DNA from: Phaeospirillum tilakii
Lineage (GTDB): Bacteria; Pseudomonadota; Alphaproteobacteria; Rhodospirillales; Magnetospirillaceae
Direction: 5' to 3'
DNA length: 64,000 bases
NCBI RefSeq assembly: GCF_042683125.1
Contig: NZ_JBHUIY010000015.1
Span: forward strand, 30,011 to 94,010
Shown one piece after another: positions 9,251 to 20,161 of the stretch; within the stretch, counting starts at the first letter, position 1; every line of letters starts with the position of its first letter. A program made the position numbers and the translations under genes. Under the pieces are notes generated by a model that was not told the origin of the DNA, searched no databases, and saw only the letters and a list, made by a program, of their open reading frames with translations.

Positions 9251-9459
9251 CTTGCTCCTGAACCGCGGGAAAAGCCGGATCATGTTCCTGTTTTAGCCCA
9301 GGGGGCGCCCGCCGGTGCGCTCTCATACACCAAAGGAGAGGGGGAGGAAAGACGCTAGCGGGCGGTTCCGGCGGCGACGCGGGCGTTGCCGGAGCCCCGC
9401 CCGCTGGATTATCACCCCGGCGCGGCGACATTCCGACAGGCGAGAGGGGAGCACGGGCG
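9251..9459. promoter_or_regulatory. Divergent cobH/cobL control region with inverted repeat
   Basis: This 209-bp gap must hold the promoters for both cob transcripts. It contains a strong stem, AGCGGGCGG (9357-9365) pairing with CCGCCCGCT (9397-9405), with inner bases TTCCGG/CCGGA also able to pair. I looked for the cobalamin riboswitch core (the conserved B12-box bases) and did not find it. The stem lies 50-100 bases ahead of cobL and could act in its leader RNA. Confidence 0.4.
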
Positions 9460-10677
9460 ATGAGCGCATGGCTGACGGTGGTGGGACTGGGCGAGGACGG
9501 CCCGGACGGGCTGGGCGCCGCGGCGCGGGCGGCGCTTGACGGCGCGGCGGTGCTGTTCGGCGGCCGGCGTCATCTCGATCTGGTGCCGGCCCGGCCGGGG
9601 CAGGAGCGGGTGGCGTGGCCGAGCCCGTTCGAGCGGGCGGTCGAGCTGGTGCTGGCCCGGCGCGGCCAGCCGGTCTGCGTGCTGGCCAGCGGCGATCCGA
9701 TGTTCTACGGGGTCGGCGCCACCCTGGCCCGCGCGGTCGGCGCGGACGAGATGCGGGTGCTGCCGGCACCGTCCTCGCTGTCGCTGGCGGCGGCGCGGCT
9801 GGGCTGGCCGTTGCAGGAGGTGACGGTGGTCAGTGTCACCGGCCGGCCGCTCGAACTGGTTCACCCCCATCTGGTGCCTGGGGCGCGGCTGCTGGTGCTG
9901 TCGGCCGATGGCGGGACGCCGGCCCAACTGGCGGCGCTGCTGGCCGGGCGCGGCTTCGGCGCCAGCCGGCTGACCCTGTTCGAGCATCTGGGCGGGCCGC
10001 GCGAACGCCGCGTCGAGGCCAGCGCGGCGGGGTGGGGCGATGCCCCCGCCGCCGATCTCAATCTGATGGCGGTGGAATGCCGCGCCGATGCCGGGGCGGT
10101 GCCGCTGTCGCGTCTCGCCGGCCTGCCCGACGACGCCTATCAGAGCGACGGCCAGTTGACCAAGCGCGACATCCGCGCCGTCACCCTGGCCCGGCTGGCG
10201 CCGCTGCCGGGCGAGCTGCTGTGGGATGTCGGCGGCGGCAGCGGTTCGATCGGGATCGAATGGATGCGGGCCCATCCGTCGTGCCGGGCCATCGCGGTTG
10301 AGTCCGATTCCGGGCGGCAACAGACCATTCTCGTCAACGCCGCCGCGCTGGGGGTGCCGGGGCTGCGGCTGGTTGCCGGGGCGGCGCCCGAGGCGCTGGC
10401 CGGGCTGGAGCCGCCCGACGCGATCTTCATCGGCGGCGGCCTGACCGTGCCCGGGGTGGTCGAGGCCTGCTGGGCGGCGCTGAAGCCGGGCGGGCGGCTG
10501 GCCGCCAACGCCGTCACCCTCCAGACCGAGCTGGCGGTGGCCGGCTGGCGCGAACGGCTGGGTGGCAGCCTGACCCGGCTGTCGGTGGCCCAGGCCGGGC
10601 CGCTGGGCCGCTTCGACGTCTGGCGCACCGCCCTGCCGGTGACGCTGTGGGTGGCGGACAAGCCCCGGCAGGCCTGA
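9460..10677 (+). CDS. cobL: Precorrin-6Y C5,15-methyltransferase (decarboxylating)
   Basis: Methylates C5 and C15 and removes the C12 acetate carboxyl of precorrin-6Y. 405 aa, a fusion of CbiE- and CbiT-like halves as expected for CobL. The N-terminal methylase has VVGLGEDGPDGL and CVLASGDPMFYGVGATL. The C-terminal Rossmann methyltransferase (from ~residue 220) has LLWDVGGGSGSIGIEW as its SAM motif I and IFIGGGL later. ATG 9460 follows GGGGAG. Transcribed away from cobHIJ. The other aerobic-pathway genes (cobG, cobK, cobM) are not in this window. Confidence 0.95.
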   Translation: MSAWLTVVGLGEDGPDGLGAAARAALDGAAVLFGGRRHLDLVPARPGQERVAWPSPFERAVELVLARRGQPVCVLASGDPMFYGVGATLARAVGADEMRVLPAPSSLSLAAARLGWPLQEVTVVSVTGRPLELVHPHLVPGARLLVLSADGGTPAQLAALLAGRGFGASRLTLFEHLGGPRERRVEASAAGWGDAPAADLNLMAVECRADAGAVPLSRLAGLPDDAYQSDGQLTKRDIRAVTLARLAPLPGELLWDVGGGSGSIGIEWMRAHPSCRAIAVESDSGRQQTILVNAAALGVPGLRLVAGAAPEALAGLEPPDAIFIGGGLTVPGVVEACWAALKPGGRLAANAVTLQTELAVAGWRERLGGSLTRLSVAQAGPLGRFDVWRTALPVTLWVADKPRQA

Positions 10678-10772
10678 TTGGCGGGGGAGGGGGGTGTTCC
10701 CACCCTTTCCCTCGGGGCTGGGTTGATGCTAAAGTCGCCCGGTTGACGTTGATTTTTTTTAGAGGTGCCGTG

Positions 10773-11126
10773 ATGTCCGAAGCCGTGTCCGCCTCCGCCC
10801 CTTCGATCGGCCTTACCGCCAGCGCCGCCGAGCGGGTGCGCAGCCTGATCGCGGCCGAAGGCAAGCCGGATCTGCGCCTGCGGGTATCGGTGTCGGGTGG
10901 GGGCTGTTCCGGCTTCCAGTACGGGATCACCCTCGACGACGCGGTCAACGAGGACGACCAGTTGTTCGAGCGGGAAGGGGTGGAAGTGGTGGTCGATCAC
11001 ACTTCGCTCGACCTGCTCAACGGCGCGGTGGTCGATTTCGTCGAGGACCTGATCGGCGCCTCGTTCCAGATCAAGAATCCGAACGCCACTTCGACCTGCG
11101 GCTGCGGCAATTCCTTCACGGTCTGA
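10773..11126 (+). CDS. erpA: Iron-sulfur cluster insertion protein ErpA
   Basis: A-type carrier that delivers Fe-S clusters to apoproteins. 117 aa, family length. The three cluster ligands are present: one Cys in VSGGGCSGFQY and the pair in STCGCGNSF near the C-terminus. The start is ATG 10773, preceded by an AGAGGT ribosome site just after an eight-base T run. The frame extends further upstream, but that stretch is a Gly-rich leader with no support. The receiver-domain gene begins 18 bases downstream, so the two may be co-transcribed. Confidence 0.93.
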   Translation: MSEAVSASAPSIGLTASAAERVRSLIAAEGKPDLRLRVSVSGGGCSGFQYGITLDDAVNEDDQLFEREGVEVVVDHTSLDLLNGAVVDFVEDLIGASFQIKNPNATSTCGCGNSFTV

Positions 11127-11144
11127 CCGGCGCGAGAGGCGAGG

Positions 11145-11516
11145 ATGACCCGGATTCTGGTGGTCGAGGACACCGCGCTGATGCGCGAATCGCTGGTCGA
11201 TGTGCTGTCCGCCGCCGGCCATGACATCACCACCGCCGGCGACGGGCTCGCCGCGGTCGAAACCGTGGCGGCGGGCGAGTGCTTCGACGTCATCGTCACC
11301 GACATCATCATGCCCGAGATGGATGGGATCCAGACCATCCTCGAACTTCAGACCCTGCTGCCGGAGGCGCGGATCATCGCCATCTCCGGCGGCAGCGCCC
11401 GCCTCGACAAGGTGCGGGGCTTGGAGACCGCTGCCCGCCTCGGTGCGGTGGCGGTGCTGGAAAAACCGTTCGAGGTTGATGCCCTGCTCGACGCGGTCGC
11501 GCGCGCCGCAGGCTGA
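11145..11516 (+). CDS. Stand-alone response-regulator receiver domain (CheY-like)
   Basis: Single-domain signalling protein of 123 aa without an output domain. All receiver residues are visible: acidic pair E8/D9, phospho-acceptor D53 in IVTDIIMPEMDG, S81 in AISGGS, and K107 in LEKPF. It probably acts by protein contact, as CheY or a phosphorelay intermediate does. No histidine kinase is adjacent; the nearest in the window is about 40 kb away. It lies 18 bases behind erpA and is followed by a terminator-type repeat. The partner and pathway are unknown. Confidence 0.9.
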   Translation: MTRILVVEDTALMRESLVDVLSAAGHDITTAGDGLAAVETVAAGECFDVIVTDIIMPEMDGIQTILELQTLLPEARIIAISGGSARLDKVRGLETAARLGAVAVLEKPFEVDALLDAVARAAG

Positions 11517-11520
11517 GATT

Positions 11521-11671
11521 ACGGGCTCCGCCCGTACCCGCCAAGGGCCGCAGGCCCTTGGATCCCATTCCTTTTTCCATCGAGATCGCGGCACCGCCGT
11601 TTCCCGACCATTGACGCAGGTCCAGGAGCCGCTGGCTCCTGGCGGGTGCGGGCAGAGCCCGCGTCTTTTTT
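11521..11671 (+). repeat. Composite hairpin repeat with terminator (copy 2)
   Basis: Units in inverted pairing. Left: ACGGGC-TCC-GCCCGT (11521-11535) then CCAAGGGCC-GCA-GGCCCTTGG (11541-11561). Spacer: CCCGACCAT (11603-11611). Right: CCAGGAGCC-GCT-GGCTCCTGG (11622-11642) then GCGGGC-AGA-GCCCGC (11648-11662), followed by TCTTTTTT. The right end is a convincing intrinsic terminator for erpA/receiver. The left and right A hairpins have different arms, each self-complementary. Confidence 0.82.
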
Positions 11672-11787
11672 AAAAAAACAACATTATGCGACAACGACGA
11701 TTCCATAATTCAGAATGAATGAAAGAATGAATCCCCCCAACAACCCCTCATCTTGCCATCAGACCTGAAGATCAAAGGTTGTGTCTA
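11672..11787. other. AT-rich convergent intergenic segment
   Basis: Between the terminator of the receiver gene and the dnaE stop lies about 115 bp, clearly AT-richer than its surroundings. It contains ACATTATGCGACAA (11681-11694), whose reverse complement recurs in the convergent gap at 28.47 kb. No open frame or RNA gene was recognised. Confidence 0.35.
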
Positions 11788-15258
<3,471 letters not shown>

Positions 15259-15299
15259 CGGCTCAGCTCAGCTCGGATCGCAACGCGGGGCGGCGGAGA

Positions 15300-15782
15300 T
15301 CAGGGGGCGAGATCGAGATAGGCGCCGCGATGATGCAGCAGCGGCCGCTCGCCGCCGCCGGGATGGATCCCCTCGACCTCGGCGATGAAGATCAGGTGAT
15401 CGCCGCCGGGTTCGGTCCGCACCAGCCGGCAATCGAGGGTGACCAGACAACCGGGCAGGGCAGGGGCGCCGCCGGGCAGCGGCGACCAGGACTGATCGAC
15501 CCAGCGCGCGGCGACCGGGCCGGCGAAGCGGTTGGACAGGTCGCGCTGGGGTTCGGCCAGGATGTTGATGCCGCAGCGGCCGGCGGCTTCGATCGCCGGC
15601 AGGCAGGAGCCGTCGCGGCCGAGACAGAACAGCACCAGCGGCGGATCGAGCGACAGCGAGGCGAAGGCGCTGACGGTGACCCCGACCGGATTGCCGCCGG
15701 CGGGATCGATCGCGGTGATGACGGTGACGCCGCTGGCGAAGGCGCCGAGCGCCTGCCGGAAGGATCGTGGATCGAGGCTCAT
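15300..15782 (-). CDS. Flavin reductase-like FMN-binding protein
   Basis: 160 aa, the length of the small HpaC/RutF-type flavin reductases that use NAD(P)H to supply reduced flavin to a partner monooxygenase. The family pattern is visible: FRQALGAFASGVTVITA, GVTVSAFASLSLDPPLVLFCL, FGINILAE-like (CGINILAEPQRDLSNRFAG), and C-terminal HHRGAYLDL. No monooxygenase gene is adjacent, so the partner is unknown. It lies just upstream of dnaE on the same strand. Family call is good; substrate unassigned. Confidence 0.85.
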   Translation of the reverse strand: MSLDPRSFRQALGAFASGVTVITAIDPAGGNPVGVTVSAFASLSLDPPLVLFCLGRDGSCLPAIEAAGRCGINILAEPQRDLSNRFAGPVAARWVDQSWSPLPGGAPALPGCLVTLDCRLVRTEPGGDHLIFIAEVEGIHPGGGERPLLHHRGAYLDLAP

Positions 15783-15857
15783 CCCGCCGGTCTCCCTCCT
15801 GGCGCCGTCTCAGTCCCCGCGCAGGGGCGGGCGGGGCGGCGCGATTGCATGGTCTGA

Positions 15858-15881
15858 CCGGTCCCCCCGGGGAGGGACCGG
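15858..15881 (-). terminator. Possible rpoZ terminator hairpin
   Basis: CCGGTCCC (15858-15865) pairs with GGGACCGG (15874-15881), an 8-bp perfect GC stem 15 bases past the rpoZ stop. No T run follows on the minus strand, so it may only stabilise the 3' end. Confidence 0.4.
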
Positions 15882-15895
15882 CGCGTCAGCCGAGG

Positions 15896-16279
15896 TCAGT
15901 CGGCGTCGGGGGCGTCCTCGAACCCGCCGGCATCGGTGCCGTCGCTGATCGACATGCCGTCCTCGATCATCTCGTCCTCGTTGGCGACCGCCTCGAAGGC
16001 GAGTTCACGGTCGGCGAAGCCTTCCATCTCGTCTTCCTCGGGCTCATCGACCTCGACATGCTTCTGCAGGCCCTGGATCAGGGCGTTCTGCAACCCGTCA
16101 AGCGGCACGGCATCCTCGGCGATCTCGCGCAGCGCCACCACCGGGTTCTTGTCGTTGTCGCGATCGAGCGTCAGCTTGGCCCCGCCCGAAATGTCCCGCG
16201 CCCGCTGACCGGCCAGCAGCACCAGCTCGAAGCGGTTGGGAATCTTCAGTACACAATCTTCAACCGTGACACGGGCCAT
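15896..16279 (-). CDS. rpoZ: RNA polymerase omega subunit
   Basis: Small subunit that aids assembly and stability of RNA polymerase. 127 aa. The N-terminal core reads MARVTVEDCVLKIPNRFELV, LAGQRARDISGG and NPVVALREIAEDAV. The last ~50 residues are strongly acidic (DEPEEDEMEGF, NEDEMIEDG, ending EDAPDAD), an extension beyond the ~90-residue enterobacterial form and common in alphaproteobacteria. Start ATG 16279 is fixed by the conserved MARVTVEDC. A sigma70-like promoter lies 40 bases upstream. Confidence 0.95.
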   Translation of the reverse strand: MARVTVEDCVLKIPNRFELVLLAGQRARDISGGAKLTLDRDNDKNPVVALREIAEDAVPLDGLQNALIQGLQKHVEVDEPEEDEMEGFADRELAFEAVANEDEMIEDGMSISDGTDAGGFEDAPDAD

Positions 16280-16318
16280 TATCAAAATCCGCCATGATTT
16301 TTCCGAAACGGAACGACC

Positions 16319-16348
16319 TTTATAGCCAGCCGGGCGCGCGCGGCGCAA
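16319..16348 (-). promoter_or_regulatory. Predicted rpoZ promoter
   Basis: On the minus strand TTGCGC (16348-16343), an 18-base spacer, then TATAAA (16324-16319), about 40 bases before the rpoZ ATG. The -10 is one of the few good AT matches in this GC-rich gap. Confidence 0.5.
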
Positions 16349-16389
16349 GCACCCTGCGCCGCGCCGGCCGCTCTTTTTGCGGTCAGGGC

Positions 16390-16722
16390 TCAGCGCGCCG
16401 GCAGTTCCTCGACGGTGATCGGACCGGAGGGGGTGCCGGCGGCGCGGGAGGGCGGGGTGTAGACCGGGGTGTCATCGGGAACGGAATCGCCGCCGCCGCT
16501 GCCGCCGCGCAGCGCGGCCGCCGGGGGCGGGGGTTCGGCGGCGGCCTCGGCCGGCGTGGCGGCCGGCGCCGGGCCGGCCTGCTGGGACGAGGCCGGCGCA
16601 TTCTGGCTCTTCTCGATCACCTTGACGGTATGGGCGATCAGGTCGGGCACGCCGCAGCCGGACAAGGCCGGCGCCAGCCCGGCCAGGATCAGGGCGGCAC
16701 GCAGGGAAGCGATCCGGGTCAT
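16390..16722 (-). CDS. Small proline-rich lipoprotein, function unknown
   Basis: 110 aa. Begins MTRIASLRAALILAGLAPALSG with a lipobox LSGC (Cys 23), so it is predicted to be lipid-anchored on the periplasmic side. After a short conserved-looking helix (VPDLIAHTVKVIEKSQ) the rest is low-complexity Ala/Pro/Gly with PPPPAAALRGGSGGGD. It starts two bases after the stop of the cyclophilin-fold gene, so the two are co-transcribed. I do not recognise a functional domain. The lipid anchor is seen in sequence; the role is unknown. Confidence 0.78.
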   Translation of the reverse strand: MTRIASLRAALILAGLAPALSGCGVPDLIAHTVKVIEKSQNAPASSQQAGPAPAATPAEAAAEPPPPAAALRGGSGGGDSVPDDTPVYTPPSRAAGTPSGPITVEELPAR

Positions 16723-16724
16723 GA

Positions 16725-17114
16725 TCAGGCCGGCTCCACCTCCACCACCGGCTCGACCCGGACCAGCTCGCCGCCTTCGAGCGCCGCCAGCCGGGTGAGG
16801 TCGTCGCCGCTGCGGCCCCAGACGTTGGCGCGGCTGGCGAAGCGGATCTCCTCGGCCTCGGAGCAGGGGGTGGGACCATAGCCGATGATGATCACCTCGC
16901 CCTCGGGGCGGAAGGCGATTTCGCCCGGCTCGACCACCTCGCGGGCGTCGTCCTCGCGCCCCGCCCGGAGCGGAGCCTGGAAATAGATCTCGCCCGGCCA
17001 CAGGGTGACGCGGGATTCGAACGGGGCCGCCGCCAGCACCGCCTGCGCCGTCGGCGTGGCATACAGATCGACGTGAAGCACGATCCGGCCGACGCTGATT
17101 TTCACTTTTGCCAT
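16725..17114 (-). CDS. Cyclophilin-like fold protein (TM1367/DUF3830 type)
   Basis: 129 aa. The pattern matches the small cyclophilin-like beta-barrel family: AAPFESRVTLWPGEIYFQAPL, then VEPGEIAFRPEGEVIIIGYGPTP, then RFASRANVWGR. The conserved WGxEIYF- and GxTP-like stretches are present. These proteins share the cyclophilin fold but lack proven prolyl-isomerase activity. It is translated just ahead of the small lipoprotein. Likely cytoplasmic, no signal peptide. Function unassigned. Confidence 0.78.
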   Translation of the reverse strand: MAKVKISVGRIVLHVDLYATPTAQAVLAAAPFESRVTLWPGEIYFQAPLRAGREDDAREVVEPGEIAFRPEGEVIIIGYGPTPCSEAEEIRFASRANVWGRSGDDLTRLAALEGGELVRVEPVVEVEPA

Positions 17115-17223
17115 CTCGCCCGCGTTCCCTCGAGGTTGCTGGTGCCGCGCCAGTTTGCCCGTTCCCGCCCGGCTTGACCAGACCCAGCCGTCAGGCCGGC
17201 GCGGGCGGCGCCCGCGTCCGGCG

Positions 17224-18435
17224 TCAGATATGCTCGCCCCGGCTGCGCAGGGCGCGCAGCACCTCGCGGGTATGTTTGGCGATCATCATCTCCTCGTCGG
17301 TGGGGATCACCCAGATCGACACCCGGCTGTCGAGCGCGCTGATCAGGGGGGCGTTCTGCTCGTTGGCCTCCTCGTCGATCTTGAGCCCGAGCCATTGGCT
17401 GAGGGCGCAGACCCGGGTGCGGATCCGGGCGGCGTTCTCGCCGATGCCGCCGGTGAACACCAGGGCGTCGAGCCCGCCCAGCGCCGCCGCCAGCGAGCCC
17501 AGTTCGCGGGCGATGCGGTAGACGAACAGTTCGACCGCCTCGGCGGCGCGCGGCTCCAGGCTGTCGAGCAGCACCCGCATGTCGCTGCTGACCCCGGACA
17601 CCCCGAGCAGGCCGGACTTGCGGTAGAGCAGGTCCTCGATCTCGGCGGCGCTCATCCCCTTCTGCTGCATCAGGTACAGCACCACCCCGGGATCGAGCGC
17701 GCCCGAGCGGGTGCCCATCGGCAGGCCGTCGAGCGCGGTGAAGCCGAGCGAGGAGGCGACGCTCTTGCCCGAATCGATCGCGCACATCGAGGTGCCGTTG
17801 CCGAGATGGGCCGCCACCACCTTGGCCCGCGCCGTCGCCGGGGCATAGGCCTTGAGGGTGCGGGCGATGTATTCGTAGGACAGGCCATGGAAGCCGTAAC
17901 GCTTGACCCCCTCCATCGTCAGGCGGCGGGGCAGGGCGAAGGTCTGCGCCTGCCACGGGTTGGAGCGGTGGAAGGCGGTATCGAAACAGGCGACCTGGAT
18001 CAGGTCGGGATGGACCTGGCGCAGGGCGCGGATCGGGGCGAGGTTGTGGGGCTGGTGCAGCGGCGCCAGCGGCACCAACTCCTCCAGCTCGTCGAGCAGG
18101 GCGTCGGTGATCAGCATCGGCGCCGAATAGACCGCGCCGCCATGGACGACGCGATGGCCGGCGGCACGCAGCCGCACCTCGCCGAGATGGTCCTCGACCC
18201 AATCGATCAGGTGCTTGAACAGATCCTCGTGGCTGATGTCGGGACTATCGAGCCAGCGCCGCTCGTGCAGCACCTGCCCGGTCGGCGCCTTGACCAGGAA
18301 ATGGGGGGAAACGTCGATCCCCTCGACCTGCCCCTTGCAGGTCAGGATCGGCTTGATCCCCTCTTCCGACAGATAAAGCGAGAACTTGATGCTGGAGGAA
18401 CCAGCATTGATCACCAGCACGCCGTCCTGCTGCAT
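17224..18435 (-). CDS. ackA: Acetate kinase
   Basis: Interconverts acetate + ATP and acetyl phosphate + ADP. 403 aa. Family motifs: VINAGSSSIKFSLY at the N-terminus, AAGHRVVHGGAVY (substrate Arg), ACFDTAFHRS, VKRYGFHGLSYEYIARTL, VVAAHLGNGTSMCAID (catalytic/nucleotide) and FTGGIGENAARIR. AAGGGGGG precedes the ATG. It lies 66 bases behind the MaoC-phosphotransacetylase gene on the same strand, giving a complete acetyl-CoA / acetyl-phosphate / acetate route. Confidence 0.95.
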   Translation of the reverse strand: MQQDGVLVINAGSSSIKFSLYLSEEGIKPILTCKGQVEGIDVSPHFLVKAPTGQVLHERRWLDSPDISHEDLFKHLIDWVEDHLGEVRLRAAGHRVVHGGAVYSAPMLITDALLDELEELVPLAPLHQPHNLAPIRALRQVHPDLIQVACFDTAFHRSNPWQAQTFALPRRLTMEGVKRYGFHGLSYEYIARTLKAYAPATARAKVVAAHLGNGTSMCAIDSGKSVASSLGFTALDGLPMGTRSGALDPGVVLYLMQQKGMSAAEIEDLLYRKSGLLGVSGVSSDMRVLLDSLEPRAAEAVELFVYRIARELGSLAAALGGLDALVFTGGIGENAARIRTRVCALSQWLGLKIDEEANEQNAPLISALDSRVSIWVIPTDEEMMIAKHTREVLRALRSRGEHI

Positions 18436-18501
18436 GGAGCCCCCCTTGCCCTGTTGTGGCCACGGGGGGCCCGCCGGCCCCCGGCGGCGGTTAGCCGATG
18501 G

Positions 18502-19914
18502 TCATTCGGCGGCGATCGCCTTGCCGCCCTTGCGCCGGGCATGGGCCACCCGCACCGCCACCGCGCAGGAGGCGAGGCGGGCGCGGGCGCTGTCGGCGCG
18601 ACTGGTCAGCACGATCGGCAGACGGGCGCCCAGCACGATGCCGGCGGCGTCGGCCTCGGCCAGATAGCACAATTGCTTGGCCAGCATGTTGCCGGCCTCG
18701 AGATCGGGCACCAGCAGGATGTCGGCCTTGCCCGCCACCGGTGAGACGATCTTCTTGATCCGCGCCGCTTCCTCGTTGATGGCGTTGTCGAAGGCGAGCG
18801 GGCCGTCGAGCACCGCGCCGCTGATCTGACCGCGATCGGCCATCTTGCACAAGGCGGCGGCGTCGATGGTCGAGGCGATCTTGGGATAGACCGTCTCCAC
18901 CGCCGACAGGATCGCCACCTTGGGCTTGTCGATCCCCAGCACATGGGCCAGTTCGATCGCGTTCTGGAGGATGTCGGCCTTGTCCTCCAGCGTCGGCTGG
19001 ATGTTGATCGCCGCGTCGGTGATCAGCAGGGTGCGGGGATAGGTCGGCACGTCCATGATGAAGACATGGCTGATCCGCCGCGCCGTGCGCAGGCCGGTAT
19101 CGCGCGCCGCCACCTCGTGCATCAGCTCGTCGGTGTGCAGCGAGCCCTTCATCAGCACCTCGGCCTCGCCGGCGCGGCACAACTCGACCGCCCGCTTGGC
19201 CGAATCATGGCTGTGGGCGGTATCGACGATGCGCAGGCCGGCGATGTCGATGTCGAACTCGCGCGCCACCTGCTGGATCTTGGCCTCGGGCCCGACCAGG
19301 ATCGGCCGGATCAGGCCGAGATGGGCCGCCTCGACCGGTCCTTCCAGCGAGACCTGATCGCAGGGATGGCACACCGCCACCGACACCGGCTCCATCCCGG
19401 CGCAGCTGAGGATGATGTCCTCGAACACATGGTGGGCGCGGTGCAGCCGGGCCTCGTGCAACTGGATCCGGGGCTGGACGAACTTGACGGTGGGGGCGGT
19501 GACCCGGGCGCGGCCGGTGAACACCGTCTCGCCGGTCTGCTTGACCGCGAGGCAGTCGAACACCACGTCCTGCGGCGGCACCAGCTCGGCCACGGTGACG
19601 GTGACGGTGACGGTGTCGCCGATGCTGATCGGGGTCAGGAACGAGATGTCCTGGCTGCGGTAGGCGGCGCCCGGCCCGGGCAGCTCGTTGCCGAACAGCG
19701 CCGACAGCAGCGACGCTCCCCACATCGAATGGGCCTTGACCTTGCCGCCCAGGCTGAATTTCTCGGCGACCTCGGGACTGAAATGGATCGGGTTGAGGGC
19801 GCCGACCGCCACCCCGAACAATTCGACGTCGTCTTTCTGGCAGGTCCGGGTCAGGGTGGCGCTGTCGCCGACCCGAATTTCGTCAAACGTCCGGTTTTCC
19901 ATCATATCGGCCAT
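18502..19914 (-). CDS. Bifunctional MaoC-type enoyl-CoA hydratase / phosphate acetyl(butyryl)transferase
   Basis: 470 aa fusion. Residues ~1-140 are a MaoC hot-dog domain (LFGVAVGALNPIHFSPEVA, AHSMWGASLLSALFGNELPG). Residues ~150-470 are a phosphotransacetylase/phosphotransbutyrylase domain (PILVGPEAKI, MKGSLHTDELMHEV, RISHVFIMDVPTYPRTLLIT, ADILLVPDLEAGNMLAKQL). It moves an acyl group between CoA and phosphate, feeding acetate kinase downstream. The fused hydratase suggests a link to short-chain hydroxyacyl/crotonyl-CoA metabolism (inference). I chose ATG 19914, where GGAGC lies five bases upstream, over an earlier start in the same frame. Confidence 0.92.
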   Translation of the reverse strand: MADMMENRTFDEIRVGDSATLTRTCQKDDVELFGVAVGALNPIHFSPEVAEKFSLGGKVKAHSMWGASLLSALFGNELPGPGAAYRSQDISFLTPISIGDTVTVTVTVAELVPPQDVVFDCLAVKQTGETVFTGRARVTAPTVKFVQPRIQLHEARLHRAHHVFEDIILSCAGMEPVSVAVCHPCDQVSLEGPVEAAHLGLIRPILVGPEAKIQQVAREFDIDIAGLRIVDTAHSHDSAKRAVELCRAGEAEVLMKGSLHTDELMHEVAARDTGLRTARRISHVFIMDVPTYPRTLLITDAAINIQPTLEDKADILQNAIELAHVLGIDKPKVAILSAVETVYPKIASTIDAAALCKMADRGQISGAVLDGPLAFDNAINEEAARIKKIVSPVAGKADILLVPDLEAGNMLAKQLCYLAEADAAGIVLGARLPIVLTSRADSARARLASCAVAVRVAHARRKGGKAIAAE

Positions 19915-19947
19915 GATCGGCTCCGTGTCGGTCCTGGGCCCCCTATT

Positions 19948-19988
19948 TTGCAATGCACAATATAGGCACGCGGCGGGATTTGCACAAT
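19948..19988. promoter_or_regulatory. TGC-rich candidate operator upstream of the pta-ackA operon
   Basis: TTGCAATGCACAA (19948-19960) and TTTGCACAAT (19979-19988) share TGCACAAT 27 bases apart, 35-75 bases before the MaoC-Pta start. TGC-rich palindromes of this sort are described for PhaR, the polyhydroxybutyrate-responsive repressor of alphaproteobacteria. Assignment to PhaR is inference only. Confidence 0.3.
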
Positions 19989-20093
19989 GACCGCTTGGCG
20001 ACGATGTCGGGGGGGCCGGCGCATGGCTCGGGGGGATGGGATCGCCCCTTGGCGGGGGTGGGGGGAACCCACATCTGTGCGCAGGAGGGGCGA

Positions 20094-20122
20094 TTGCAAC
20101 GCCTTCCCACCCCCTCTATCCT
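20094..20122 (+). promoter_or_regulatory. Predicted promoter of the Pat-like gene
   Basis: TTGCAA (20094-20099), a 17-base spacer, then TATCCT (20117-20122), forty bases ahead of the ATG at 20162. Good sigma70-type geometry. Confidence 0.5.
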
Positions 20123-20161
20123 GTTCGGCCAGCGCAAAGCGCACAGCCCGGAGAGGTATGG

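Noticed and set aside
9251..9459. Cobalamin riboswitch before cobH or cobL
   Set aside because: The conserved B12-box and core bases were not found on either strand; only an unrelated GC stem is present.
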